Below, piece by piece: positions 1 to 8,522 of a DNA stretch of 29,927 nt. The notes under the pieces are model-generated. The model was not told the origin of the DNA. It saw only the letters and a program-made list of their open reading frames with translations, and did not search any database. The stretch is taken from positions 1 to 29,927 of the forward strand of contig JARKQP010000733.1 of NCBI GenBank assembly GCA_029974875.1. Direction: 5' to 3'. Each line of letters opens with the position of its first letter. Positions within the stretch are counted from its first letter, which is position 1. Both the position numbers and the translations under genes were made by a program. The DNA is from Mobilitalea sp. Lineage in GTDB: Bacteria; Bacillota_A; Clostridia; Lachnospirales; Lachnospiraceae.

Positions 1-213
1 GACAAAAACAATACAGATAATGTCCATCATCTCACAAGTACGTATCACCTGCAGATTGCATAAACCAGTAAGCAGGACGGACTGATCCTTCATAAAGGCC
101 AGGACATCACTCATCATATCGGAACCGCAGGCTGTATGGACTTCCCTATCCTTCCACTCTTCACCAACAACAAATTTCGCTCCCAATACTTCCCTGATTT
201 CTTCTATTGTCAT
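1..213 (-). CDS. DRTGG-domain protein, 3' end beyond the window
   Basis: An open frame of 71 codons runs from the ATG at 213 to the window edge with no stop, so the C-terminus is missing. A ribosome binding site (TGGAGG) lies 5-6 bases upstream of the ATG. The peptide reads MTIEEIREVLGAKFVVGEE, followed by TACGSDMMSDVLAF and a VLLTGL...QVIRT...DIICIVFV stretch. That pattern is typical of the small DRTGG-domain proteins encoded beside clostridial [FeFe]-hydrogenase operons. Their biochemical role is unknown; the fold is also found in some phosphotransacetylases and in CBS-DRTGG regulators. The next gene upstream on this strand is the PAS-GGDEF-like gene, 152 bases away. The family call rests on remembered sequence pattern; the link to hydrogenase is inferred from context. 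Confidence 0.75.
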   Translation of the reverse strand, partial: MTIEEIREVLGAKFVVGEEWKDREVHTACGSDMMSDVLAFMKDQSVLLTGLCNLQVIRTCEMMDIICIVFV

Positions 214-311
214 AAAATCCTCCATTTTATGTGCAGAATGCTCCAGAACCCTTTTTGCAGGCAGCTTGCGGCTGATTCTTTACCGGTTGTAAAAGCACTC
301 CAGACTACACG

Positions 312-327
312 TTACATATATATGTAA
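312..327. promoter_or_regulatory. 16-bp perfect palindrome upstream of the DRTGG gene
   Basis: TTACATATATATGTAA is a perfect palindrome about 100 bases upstream of the DRTGG gene start, in the 152-base gap after the PAS-GGDEF-like gene. It could be an operator, or simply AT-rich sequence that is self-complementary by chance. I do not recognise the binding protein. Confidence 0.3.
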
Positions 328-365
328 AACATTTCCATTTTTACCAATATTTTTTCAATAGCTTT

Positions 366-1673
366 TTAGGAGACCGAACCGCTAAATACTTCAAAGGAGC
401 TTGTCGGTATCTTTTTTGCCATAACCAGGGCTGTCGTTGCATTTGCCATCAATTGCTTATGGTCTGCCGAACCCCGGTGCATTGTGATTCCCATGCTGAC
501 CACTAAACCATTCCTGGTATGGGTATAGGAGTGGATTTCTTCTATGGCTTTGCAAAGCTGGTCAGCCTTCTCATATACCATCCGGTCTGAGGGAACATTC
601 TTAACGTATACAATAAACTCACTTAAGCCCAGTCTTCCTATAATGTCACTGGTACGGAAGGATCTCTTTAACACCTTCCCGACAGAGGTCATGATATTTT
701 CACCATCGATCCTGCTTCTTACCTCATTAATTCCTTTAAAGTTCCTGATATCAATCATTATCAAGGCACTGACAAAGTTCTCCGCCTGAGCCTCTGCTGC
801 CTCCTTAATCATCAGCTCCGCCGAAGCCCTTGTACATACATCGGAAATCGTGTCCAGCTGGGGAGTATGGGACTCATGCTCCTCCTCCTTTGCCATAATT
901 GTCATCGTAGACACCTTGCCAACGACCTTATACGGATTCCGGTTATCATCAAAGATAATTGATGCATAGCAGGTATACCAGGTGGGGATGCCATCCTTTC
1001 CGATCAGCCTGAGCTCGAATCTCACCTGCTTTCTTCCGTTCATCATGCTGTTGAAAATGGATACTACCGCCGGTAATTCCGCTTCATGTATGACACTGGT
1101 CTTTTCCAGCTTTTTACGGAAGCCCGTCATCACATTCTCCTTCCCGAAGATTTCCCGGAATTGCTCAGAAAATGTTAACCTATCACTGGCAATCTCATAT
1201 TCGAAGAATAATTCCTTGGCCAATTCAGAAATAACCCGACGGTATTCGCAGGTCTGCTCCAATTTCTTATACTCAACCATAAGATAAGTTACATCAACCA
1301 CACTGCAGCAGTAAACCGGTACCGTTTTCGACCCGCTTACGTAGGTTTCCTCCGTCCTGTTGCCCGAGATCATCAGCCAGCGGAAGCTTCCGTCCTGCTG
1401 CAATACCCTGAAATGAAAATTAATCCTATTGTCCCCGCGCTGACTCTCATTAGCCAGCTGCTGGGTTAAATTTATAACGTCTGCCGAATAGACCATGCGG
1501 AGTAGGGAAGCCGGTAATTTAACGCTTGCCCTCTCCGATACCTTCTTTATCATTGAAATAAACTTGTCCGTTGTGTATAACAGAGTGAGCATATCGTCTA
1601 AGGCGATTTTTGCCACTCCCCCCGGCGCTAATTGTAATAACTGGGAATATTGTTGCTCATCTAATGCTTCCAT
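366..1673 (-). CDS. PAS-PAS-GGDEF-like signalling protein with degenerate GGDEF motif
   Basis: This 435-residue soluble protein has no membrane segment or signal peptide. Two PAS-like regions are visible, at about residues 25-130 (with FRVLQQDGSFRWL) and 145-260 (with FELRLIGKDGIPTWY). A diguanylate-cyclase-like domain follows at about 280-430. It keeps the first metal-site aspartate (MIDIRNFKGINE, D308) and the TSDIIGRLG lead-in, but the catalytic GGDEF is replaced by GLSEF (349-353). The signature loop has therefore lost residues needed for GTP binding, and cyclase activity is unlikely. A receptor or scaffold role is the inference. The start is supported by GGAAGG upstream of the ATG. The gene sits between the DRTGG gene and the promoter-proximal repeat that it shares with the hyd operon, so it was probably the original divergent neighbour of that operon. 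Confidence 0.8.
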   Translation of the reverse strand: MEALDEQQYSQLLQLAPGGVAKIALDDMLTLLYTTDKFISMIKKVSERASVKLPASLLRMVYSADVINLTQQLANESQRGDNRINFHFRVLQQDGSFRWLMISGNRTEETYVSGSKTVPVYCCSVVDVTYLMVEYKKLEQTCEYRRVISELAKELFFEYEIASDRLTFSEQFREIFGKENVMTGFRKKLEKTSVIHEAELPAVVSIFNSMMNGRKQVRFELRLIGKDGIPTWYTCYASIIFDDNRNPYKVVGKVSTMTIMAKEEEHESHTPQLDTISDVCTRASAELMIKEAAEAQAENFVSALIMIDIRNFKGINEVRSRIDGENIMTSVGKVLKRSFRTSDIIGRLGLSEFIVYVKNVPSDRMVYEKADQLCKAIEEIHSYTHTRNGLVVSMGITMHRGSADHKQLMANATTALVMAKKIPTSSFEVFSGSVS

Positions 1674-1806
1674 GGTCTCGCCTTCCTATATCTAGTGTAA
1701 AATTATGAGAAGTTATCCTTTAACTTCTCAAATAAAAGGCGCTGATTCTGCGCCGTGCATCCTGATTATAGGAACTTAAACCTAGTTCCATATAATATAA
1801 TAGTCC
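1674..1806 (-). other. structured 5' leader of the PAS-GGDEF-like gene
   Basis: Three inverted repeats follow one another between the predicted promoter and the start codon. One is a 9-bp perfect stem (GAGAAGTTA/TAACTTCTC, 1707-1729). The second is GGCGC/GCGCC (1738-1754). The third is GGAACT/AGTTCC with complementary TATA flanks (about 1767-1794). Read on the minus strand, the first is followed by ATAATTTTAC, which is too poor in U for a convincing terminator but could act as an attenuator or stabiliser. No known riboswitch is recognised. Confidence 0.4.
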
Positions 1807-1819
1807 TATTATACATCAA
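1792..1819 (-). promoter_or_regulatory. predicted promoter of the PAS-GGDEF-like gene
   Basis: On the minus strand TTGATG (1814-1819) and TATTAT (1792-1797) are 16 bases apart. The -35 box lies inside repeat copy A and the -10 box just outside it. The matching edge of copy B has the same -35 box facing the GH97 gene. Confidence 0.45.
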
Positions 1820-1966
1820 AATACCCGTGAATTCAATCTTTTAATCAGCTTGTCCATTGTTGAAATCCACAAGGTTTTACAGATCTTTTTTACCCTTCTA
1901 TACATCTTGCATACACACGATTTCGTATATATCGGATTGTTGCTAATTATTTTTGTAGATTTTTAA
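1807..1966. repeat. direct repeat copy A (about 160 bp)
   Basis: This segment aligns with 16424-16583 in the same orientation over its full length at roughly 90% identity by eye, with about two single-base indels. Shared blocks include TATTATACATCAAAATACCC, ACAAGGTTTTACAGATCTTT and TAATTATTTTTGTAGATTTT. Copy B ends against the hyd promoter. Copy A ends in unrelated sequence that lacks that -10 box, so it appears to be an orphan copy of the hyd upstream region. The two copies bracket the complete alpha-galactoside module. Confidence 0.9.
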
Positions 1967-2042
1967 AATCCAAGCAGCACAGCTCTGTCGGCGCACACCG
2001 GGCATTGCGTTGGAGGCGCCCTTATCCAATAAACAACGGCCA

Positions 2043-2082
2043 AGTAAAAAATAAAGGTGCAGCTTTATGGGCTACACCTTTA
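2043..2082 (-). terminator. rho-independent terminator of the alpha-galactoside operon
   Basis: On the minus strand an 11-bp stem (AAAGGTGTAGC with GCTGCACCTTT, one G-U pair, 7-base loop) is followed by ATTTTTTA. It lies 28 bases past the stop of the last GH97 gene. Confidence 0.9.
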
Positions 2083-2109
2083 TAATGGCATTTATTTTTG
2101 CATGCAATA

Positions 2110-4686
2110 CTAACCGTTGGGTATAAGCACCAGCTCCTTTAGCGTAGGTAGCGCCTCGCATGCTGTCACTTCAATCGTGTTCGGTCCTTTTTCGAGAGGG
2201 AGTAGAATTTCCCTGGCCAGGAGGTCTCCTTCCTTGGTGGAACTCCACTTGCCCACGCCGCTCAATTTTGCAGGGATTGCCGGCCCACCGTTTGCGCTGA
2301 CCTGCGCGGTGCCTGTCATTCCTGCGTAATAGTTGACGCGTAAAATATACTCGCCGCTTTGCGGCAGCATTACATTTTGCATACGCAGTACGGCACCGTT
2401 TTCCATACCGCATAGCTGCCAGGTTCCCCGGCAATCGGGCAGAAGAGTCCCGCTTCCAAAAAGGATACCTGTCTCCACCGGCAAAACCATGCCCTGCACA
2501 GGAGCGTTACGTATAATACGGAGCTTATCCAGCGTGGGAGCGGCACCACGCTGCTTTTTTAGCACCAGTTTAGCCGGTCCTTTGGCAAAGGGGAAAGCGA
2601 CATCATAGGTAGAAAAGATTCCATATCCACTGGCAGGAACATCCGCCTGTACAGAAGAGATCCCGTCGCTGATTTGAAGCGAGAAAGCCTCCTCGGCGCG
2701 ATAAAACAAACGTATGGAAGCCGTCCCGGCGGGAAGCGTTTCTTCACATGCAAACTCGGCTCCGCCGTGCAGGACTAGGACGGGAGCCGGATTTTCCTCA
2801 GAAACTGTCCCGCGCACGCTTCCCAGGAAGGGTCTTGCAGCATCGGCAGAGAGTTCAGTGTAATCTCCGCACATATATCCTTCGGCCCGCAAAATGGAAA
2901 GCGGTTCGATCTTACGGGCAATATACACGCCTGCCCCTCCGTGCTCAAGCATGGGGATATCTAATATGCTCTCCCTGTTTACCGCCATGCGCCCGCAAAG
3001 AATATCGTCACCAAAGCGGTCGTCTTTGTATACCTCGGCCTCAAAATCACCTTCCGGCAAAAAATCCAAAGGCAGACGCATCGCACGCTTTTGGTTGCAG
3101 ATACAGCCCACCACATACTCCTCGGACGATTGGATCCACCGCAATATAGCCACATGGTCTCCCGGATAGCCGGCAAGCAAGCGCAGGCCGTCATATTTGG
3201 GCTTTAAACGGCGCAAAAAGCTTGTGCCGCTCCAGGGCTCCAAGTTAAAAATGGAGGCGGCAAAATGGGTACATCCACTTTCAAACACTGCCGCCAGCGC
3301 CATTTGGTGGGCCATGGACGTATTGCGGTTTTTATTGGTGAATCCAACAGGTGTATAATCCATTGGCCCCGCGACATTGCGGATGAAGGGTACCGTGCAG
3401 TTGTGTTCCGCGTTTGGCTGGTCGCTCCATTTGTAGTATTCCAACCCCATGATCCCTTCCGCGGCAATAAAATGAGGCCAAGTGCGCCCCTCGCCCATGG
3501 GCTTTGTGCAGCCGTGGAAATTAACCATCAACTTTTCTCTGGCCATGATATCCGCCATCATGTTATACTGCCACGCAGTGTGGGCGGAGTCATTTTCAAA
3601 GATATCGATTTTTACGCCGTCAGCCCCCCAGCTTTTCCACAGAGGTAAATAATAACCGGCGGTTTCCTCGGTATCGATATCCTGCATAGCCGTCCACAGC
3701 CAGGGGGAGATGTTCCGGGCATGGGCATAATTGCAAAACTGCCGGATCCAGGTCTCGTCCCAGCCCGCATCCACCACAACTGCCTCAAAGCCCATGGCAG
3801 CTGCAAAATCCACATATTGCTTAACCTCGGTAAATACCTGTGCGCCTGTGTCACTGATCCACCAAGCCCATAAGGCGCGGGCGGGCTTAATCCAGCTTGT
3901 GTCCTCCAGCTTGGCAGGTGGGTTTAGATTGTAATTTAAGGTAGAGTTCACCACCTCGTCTAAGGTATCTGCTATCAGCAGATAGCGCCAAGGTGATTGG
4001 AATGGAAGCGGCGATGGAATGGGCGCACCCTTTTCCTCGGGTGCGAAATCCAGCGTAAGCCGCCGTGCAGCGGTTCCCTTCACATGGCTGACACAATAGC
4101 TGCCGCCGGTATTCAATACCGCTGCCTCATTCACCATCAGCCATGGGCCGCTTGCGCCGCCTCCCACCAAGACTGGCATACCGTAATGACGGCCATTGTG
4201 CGCCGGACCCCAGCTGCTTTTGTTGTAAGGCGCTTCATAAGTAGCGACCCAATCCTGCAGCCAAACATCGTCAAGTCCTTCGGCAAAGCAGAAATCTGTG
4301 CTCTCCCGCAGCACAGAAAATCCTTCTCCTTCTACAGGAATCTCATAGCGGAAGGCCGCGCCGTTATCATAGGCACGCACCACTAAAACAAAGGGCGTTT
4401 CCTGCCGGACAAAATGCAGGCTTGATTCTATACAGTGATTTTCGTACACCGCCTTTTTTCCTGCGGGTAAGCTATATTGTTCGTTGATTTCGGCCGGAGC
4501 CTCCATTTCAACAAAACGGAGCCCTCCGGTGAAATCCGCAAGGCTGGTGACGAAGCCCAGCGCACCGCTTGCACAGAGCCTGCCTCCCAGCGTAACCTCA
4601 TATGCAATAGCGCCTTCTTCAGCGCCTTCTTCGCCAAGGTGCAGAATAACACTCAAATTTTTTTCGGGTGAGGTAATTTTCCACAT
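2110..4686 (-). CDS. GH97-family glycosidase, probable retaining alpha-galactosidase
   Basis: This 858-residue protein has GH97 landmarks: SPEKNLSV at the N-terminus, LPFQSPWR (227-234), DTSWIKPARALWAWW (262-276), VVVDAGW (303-309), GVKIDIF (357-363) and PMDYTP (441-446). D361 in the KID motif is the predicted nucleophile, as in Asp-type retaining GH97 enzymes rather than the Glu-type inverting SusB alpha-glucosidases. E410 or E415 is the likely acid/base. Beyond residue 600 there are two beta-rich segments (about 610-720 and 730-858) that resemble CBM35/CBM6-like sandwiches. It has no signal peptide and is therefore predicted to be cytoplasmic. It is the last gene of the transporter operon, 27 bases after the second permease, with AGGAGAGA as ribosome binding site. 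Substrate choice is inferred from family and context. Confidence 0.85.
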   Translation of the reverse strand: MWKITSPEKNLSVILHLGEEGAEEGAIAYEVTLGGRLCASGALGFVTSLADFTGGLRFVEMEAPAEINEQYSLPAGKKAVYENHCIESSLHFVRQETPFVLVVRAYDNGAAFRYEIPVEGEGFSVLRESTDFCFAEGLDDVWLQDWVATYEAPYNKSSWGPAHNGRHYGMPVLVGGGASGPWLMVNEAAVLNTGGSYCVSHVKGTAARRLTLDFAPEEKGAPIPSPLPFQSPWRYLLIADTLDEVVNSTLNYNLNPPAKLEDTSWIKPARALWAWWISDTGAQVFTEVKQYVDFAAAMGFEAVVVDAGWDETWIRQFCNYAHARNISPWLWTAMQDIDTEETAGYYLPLWKSWGADGVKIDIFENDSAHTAWQYNMMADIMAREKLMVNFHGCTKPMGEGRTWPHFIAAEGIMGLEYYKWSDQPNAEHNCTVPFIRNVAGPMDYTPVGFTNKNRNTSMAHQMALAAVFESGCTHFAASIFNLEPWSGTSFLRRLKPKYDGLRLLAGYPGDHVAILRWIQSSEEYVVGCICNQKRAMRLPLDFLPEGDFEAEVYKDDRFGDDILCGRMAVNRESILDIPMLEHGGAGVYIARKIEPLSILRAEGYMCGDYTELSADAARPFLGSVRGTVSEENPAPVLVLHGGAEFACEETLPAGTASIRLFYRAEEAFSLQISDGISSVQADVPASGYGIFSTYDVAFPFAKGPAKLVLKKQRGAAPTLDKLRIIRNAPVQGMVLPVETGILFGSGTLLPDCRGTWQLCGMENGAVLRMQNVMLPQSGEYILRVNYYAGMTGTAQVSANGGPAIPAKLSGVGKWSSTKEGDLLAREILLPLEKGPNTIEVTACEALPTLKELVLIPNG

Positions 4687-4713
4687 TGTTCTCTCCTACT
4701 TCTCCGGCATGCG

Positions 4714-5625
4714 TCAGCCTTTCACACTGCCCATTACAATACCGGTTGTAAAATATTTTTGTAAAAATGGATATACCGCTAATACCGGAACAGCGGCTAA
4801 AAAGATCTGTGCAGCCTTCCCTGTGCGGTCGGAAATATTCCCCATACGCCGGATGTCGCGCATGGCCTCCAACGCCATAAGAGCCCGGTTGACGACCTGG
4901 GTCTGCAGATAGGTCTGCAGGGGATATTTGCTGGGGGAATTCATATAAATCAAGCCATCAAACCAGGAATTCCAGTGGTTGACAATGAAAAACAACAACA
5001 CGGTGGCCAGCACCGGAGTTGACACCGGCAGCACCACCTGCAATAAAATGCGGAAATGCCCTGCACCGTCAACGGCTGCCGCCTCCTCCAGTTCCTTGGG
5101 GATTGAACGGAAAAAGTTCATCAATAGTATAATGTTAAACACATTGATCGAACAGGGCAGTACCAGCGCCCAGATAGAATCAATGAGTCCGGTATTGCGG
5201 ACTACCATATAGGATGGTATCAACCCGCCATAAAACATCATAGGGACAATAAAGATCCAAACATAGTATTTTCTAGCTCCAAATTCATAATTTTGCCGTG
5301 AAAGAGGATAGGCCGCCAGCACAGACACGATCATGCTTAGGGGAACGGCCAATAAAATACGCAAGACAGATACCTTCATTGAATCAAAAAATTCCGGCTT
5401 CCCCGCCATGAAAGAATATGATTCCAATGTAAAATCCACCGGCCAAAAGCTCACCTGCCCCGTGGATACCGCACTGCTGGAGCTGAAAGAAATAGCCAAC
5501 AGATTCACCATTGGCAACAAACAGGTAAGTGCAATTAAGGTAACAAATATATAATTAAAAACGGAAAATATCCGCACTCCAACCGATGCCCTTCCCGTAG
5601 TTCTGATACGACGCCGACGGTCCAT
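4714..5625 (-). CDS. sugar ABC transporter permease, LplC/YtcP type
   Basis: This 303-residue inner-membrane protein is of the carbohydrate-uptake-1 (CUT1) class. An arginine-rich start is followed by a first membrane segment (about residues 20-42) and about five more. The cytoplasmic EAA loop, which docks the ATPase, reads LEEAAAVDGAGHFRILLQVVLP. The C-terminus ends in FTTGIVMGSVKG, as is usual for LplC-like permeases. It pairs with the LplB-type permease upstream; no ATPase gene is present, so a shared ATPase elsewhere is expected. The ribosome binding site is AAGGGGG, about 10 bases before the ATG. A 131-base gap separates it from the preceding permease and contains an 8-bp stem (GTGTGCTG/CAGCATAC in minus-strand reading). 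Confidence 0.9.
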   Translation of the reverse strand: MDRRRRIRTTGRASVGVRIFSVFNYIFVTLIALTCLLPMVNLLAISFSSSSAVSTGQVSFWPVDFTLESYSFMAGKPEFFDSMKVSVLRILLAVPLSMIVSVLAAYPLSRQNYEFGARKYYVWIFIVPMMFYGGLIPSYMVVRNTGLIDSIWALVLPCSINVFNIILLMNFFRSIPKELEEAAAVDGAGHFRILLQVVLPVSTPVLATVLLFFIVNHWNSWFDGLIYMNSPSKYPLQTYLQTQVVNRALMALEAMRDIRRMGNISDRTGKAAQIFLAAVPVLAVYPFLQKYFTTGIVMGSVKG

Positions 5626-5756
5626 ATACGCTGTAACCCCCTTTTAAAATTTTCTGTTGATAGCTTTAGACTACAGTAGCATTATTTATGAAGCTTTAAG
5701 TTCCCCAAACTAGTATGCTGTTTAGCTAAAGATGAGCGGGACAGCACACGAAACAC

Positions 5757-6650
5757 TCAGAATACACGGTAATCGGTATACTTGTAAGCTAATCCGTATG
5801 ACAGGGACAGCATAAGGAAGGAAACAACGCTTTTGAACAGGCCAACCGCGGTAGCCACACCATATTGGGCGTCCTCCATACCGATACGGTACACAAGTGT
5901 ATCCAGGATATCACCCGTAGCATATACTTGGGGGCTATAAAGGTTGAATATCTGGTCAAAGCCCGCATTCAGCACATTACCCATAGCTAAAATGGTCATT
6001 AACATCACAATAGGCATAATGCAGGGAATCGTGATATTGAGAGTCTGTTTCCACCGGCCTGCCCCATCAATTCCGGCAGCCTCATATAAGGTAGGATCAA
6101 TGCCGGTAAGGGCGGCCAGGTATACAATAGTGCCAAAACCGAATTCCTTCCAGGTCTCCGTGAATACCATAGTGAAAGGAAATAAATTTGCATCACCCAG
6201 AAGGAAAGGCGCCTCTAATCCAAGGGCGGAAAAGGCTTTTCCAATAATACCCTGGGAAGGGGAAAGGACATCCACCATGATACCCGCTAAGATGACCCAG
6301 CTTAAAAAATGCGGGAAATAAACTATCGTTTGAAGGGCGCGCTTGTAACGGATACGGCGCATCTCATTGAGTAATAAGGCTACAATCACCGGGACGATAA
6401 TCCCCATAATCAGCTTCATTACGGCAATGAAAAAGGTATTCCATATCACCTGCAGGGTATCCGGCATAGCGAACACATACCGGAAGTTGTCCAGACCCAC
6501 CCACTCGCTGCGAAAAAAGCCTTTGGTTGGATTAAATTTTTGAAATGCCATTATGTTCCCCAGCAGCGGCAGGTAATTGTATACTAACATCAATATTAAG
6601 GCAGATAATAGCATGATGTGCAACGGAAGATTTCGTTTCATTTTTTTCAT
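5757..6650 (-). CDS. sugar ABC transporter permease, LplB type
   Basis: This 297-residue protein has six predicted membrane segments, the first at about residues 10-30 (LHIMLLSALILMLVYNYLP). The family marker GLDNFRYVF follows the first segment. The EAA loop is LYEAAGIDGAGRWKQTLNIT. It forms the translocation pore with the LplC-type permease and receives substrate from the lipoprotein encoded just upstream. The C-terminus (LAYKYTDYRVF) matches LplB-type permeases. This transporter class typically imports oligosaccharides. The enzymes around it suggest alpha-galactosides, but that substrate is inferred. Confidence 0.9.
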   Translation of the reverse strand: MKKMKRNLPLHIMLLSALILMLVYNYLPLLGNIMAFQKFNPTKGFFRSEWVGLDNFRYVFAMPDTLQVIWNTFFIAVMKLIMGIIVPVIVALLLNEMRRIRYKRALQTIVYFPHFLSWVILAGIMVDVLSPSQGIIGKAFSALGLEAPFLLGDANLFPFTMVFTETWKEFGFGTIVYLAALTGIDPTLYEAAGIDGAGRWKQTLNITIPCIMPIVMLMTILAMGNVLNAGFDQIFNLYSPQVYATGDILDTLVYRIGMEDAQYGVATAVGLFKSVVSFLMLSLSYGLAYKYTDYRVF

Positions 6651-6672
6651 GGCAATCCCTCAAACTGGCAGA

Positions 6673-6699
6673 TGGGGAGCGGCGTAGCACCTCTCCCCA
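6673..6699 (-). promoter_or_regulatory. intercistronic hairpin between binding protein and permease genes
   Basis: TGGGGAG and CTCCCCA form a 7-bp G/C-rich stem around a 13-base loop in the 83-base gap. No U-tract follows, so it is not a classical terminator. Such hairpins after binding-protein genes commonly protect the upstream mRNA and lower permease expression; that role is inferred here. Confidence 0.45.
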
Positions 6700-6733
6700 C
6701 CCACACTCTGCTTTCTGTCATTATGTGGCAATA

Positions 6734-8416
6734 CTATTTATTGGCATACCACTCATTTACTTCGTCGGTCATATCCTGGCCGCCCAAATTCAACCAGTTG
6801 GCCATAAATTTATCAAAATCGTCGACAGGGGCTCCCATGATGATGACAGAAAAATCAGTAAGCTGCAGCTTATCCAAGGTCGATTTCTTTTCTGTCATAG
6901 CCGGGGTAGGCGGCCCATAATACAAATCCGGCATCACATTGCCATTATCCCAATATTTCTGGACCACTCCAAGGCTGCCGCCAGGCCCAAACATCTTGAG
7001 CTGATGCCAGTTGTTGTTGCTGTGGTCGCCCGCCAGGCTCAGCTTACAAAGCTCATAGTAGTTCATCTGCTCAGCATTTAGCCCGTTGGTGTCGCCGCTC
7101 TCCAGGGCAGCCGTTACCTTCTTCGCGGCTTCGAAGTTCTTCATGGAAGGCTCCATCGTGATCACGGGGTAATCAAAGGGGCCGTACCCTTCCGGAGTAA
7201 TGTTGTATATAAGGGGTTCCGCATGTTCGCCGTAGCCTTTATCAAGATAACCGTTCAATAGTTTGAAGGCGGCCTCCGGATGTTTGCAATCCTTGCTGAC
7301 CACATAGTAGGAGGTGGTGCCGAAGGAAAGCTGGGCTTTCGCATTTCCAGGGATGGCGGCGGGCACCCACTCGACGGTGGGATCAGCCACCTTGGCATCA
7401 TTGACCCAGGCCATATTCCAAAAGTTTCCGAACATCATTCCAGCCTTGCCTGCGCATACGTCTTCATTCACCTTGTTGGCATCCTTTACGCCAAATTCCG
7501 GATCCATATACCCTTTGGCATACATCTCCTGCAAAGCCGCCAAAGCGTCCTTTGCTTCGGGTTGAATGCTGCCATAAGCCAGCTTCCCATCCTTGGCAAT
7601 CCAAATATTAGGATAAGAATTGTACATATTGAAGAATCCTTCACCGCTGGCATATACGCTTCCTGTGCCAAACAAATCCTTGTTCAGGGCCAAAGCATAT
7701 GTGTCATTCGCGCCGTTGCCGTCCGGATCTTTGGTAGCGAATGCCTCAGCCACTGTCCAAAAGTCCTCAACGGTCTCTGGAATATCCAGCCCCAAATTGT
7801 CCAGCCAGTCGGTACGTATCCACAGAACATTTGCACTCTGCAGATCTGATACGATTGCAGGGATGGCCATCAGGCGTCCACTAAAAGTAGCACTGTCCAA
7901 GCTCGCACCGTCATCAGCGTTCAGGACTTCCTTAGTAAAATCAGAAGCATATTTATCGACCAGCTCTGTTAAGTCATAAACCTGCTCGTTATCCACCATC
8001 ATCTTCAGCTGCGTCCTGTTCACTTTCATCACATCGGACACATCGCCTGACGTAATAGCGATATTTACTTTCTGATCGTACTGTTCCAGTGTGGTGGACC
8101 ACTTCCAGTCGAACCTGATATTGAATTGATCCTCGTAATACCTGGTCCACACGTTGTTTTCCAGACTGTCCCCCTTAGGAAATTCCATACTGCTCTGCCC
8201 AAGATTCTTTACCACAGAAATCGTAACTGGCTCGGCGTATTTACCAAAGGGGCCATCCTCCCCGCCGTCAGCCGGCTGGGAAACGCCCGCGTCTGAATTA
8301 CTGCCGGTACTGGTCTGGGGCGCCGGGTCGTTAGTTTTTCCTCCGCATCCATACAGCAAAGAGACAACCATTAGAAATGTAACAAATACAGCCAAAAACC
8401 GTTTCTTGTTTTTCAT
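6734..8416 (-). CDS. extracellular sugar-binding lipoprotein of an Lpl-type ABC transporter
   Basis: This 560-residue protein starts with a lipoprotein signal peptide: MKNKKR, a hydrophobic core, then SLLYGC with Cys24 as the lipidation site. A Gly/Ser/Asp-rich linker follows. The mature part resembles large family 1 solute-binding proteins of the LplA type, including an N-terminal lobe with VSDVMKVNRTQLKMMVDN and the later WNMAWVNDAKV and TTSYYVVSKDCKHPEAAFKLLN. It would be anchored outside the membrane and deliver oligosaccharide to the two permeases encoded next. GGAGGAG precedes the ATG. It is 106 bases downstream of the response regulator gene, and its expression may be controlled by that regulator. 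Confidence 0.9.
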   Translation of the reverse strand: MKNKKRFLAVFVTFLMVVSLLYGCGGKTNDPAPQTSTGSNSDAGVSQPADGGEDGPFGKYAEPVTISVVKNLGQSSMEFPKGDSLENNVWTRYYEDQFNIRFDWKWSTTLEQYDQKVNIAITSGDVSDVMKVNRTQLKMMVDNEQVYDLTELVDKYASDFTKEVLNADDGASLDSATFSGRLMAIPAIVSDLQSANVLWIRTDWLDNLGLDIPETVEDFWTVAEAFATKDPDGNGANDTYALALNKDLFGTGSVYASGEGFFNMYNSYPNIWIAKDGKLAYGSIQPEAKDALAALQEMYAKGYMDPEFGVKDANKVNEDVCAGKAGMMFGNFWNMAWVNDAKVADPTVEWVPAAIPGNAKAQLSFGTTSYYVVSKDCKHPEAAFKLLNGYLDKGYGEHAEPLIYNITPEGYGPFDYPVITMEPSMKNFEAAKKVTAALESGDTNGLNAEQMNYYELCKLSLAGDHSNNNWHQLKMFGPGGSLGVVQKYWDNGNVMPDLYYGPPTPAMTEKKSTLDKLQLTDFSVIIMGAPVDDFDKFMANWLNLGGQDMTDEVNEWYANK

Positions 8417-8522
8417 AGCCTGCTCTCCTCCTTAACATAAACCTCATTTAATTTTCATTAAAGTTGCAACCTTGTATCTATATTTTACCCGGAGAAAAGC
8501 CTGTCTGTACAGAAGCACATTT

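Noticed and set aside
136..327. 63-codon plus-strand open frame
   Set aside because: It lies antisense to the start and leader of the DRTGG gene, has no ribosome binding site and resembles no family.
312..327. Fur-type box
   Set aside because: The palindrome lacks the GATAAT/ATTATC core of Fur boxes; only its symmetry is reported.
2171..4386. Several 60-130-codon frames on both strands inside the GH97 gene
   Set aside because: They are out-of-frame shadows of a long gene with clear family motifs; none has a ribosome binding site or recognisable product.
7280..7849. 189-codon plus-strand open frame
   Set aside because: It is antisense to the sugar-binding lipoprotein gene and has no domain signal; the frame is open because of that gene's codon use.
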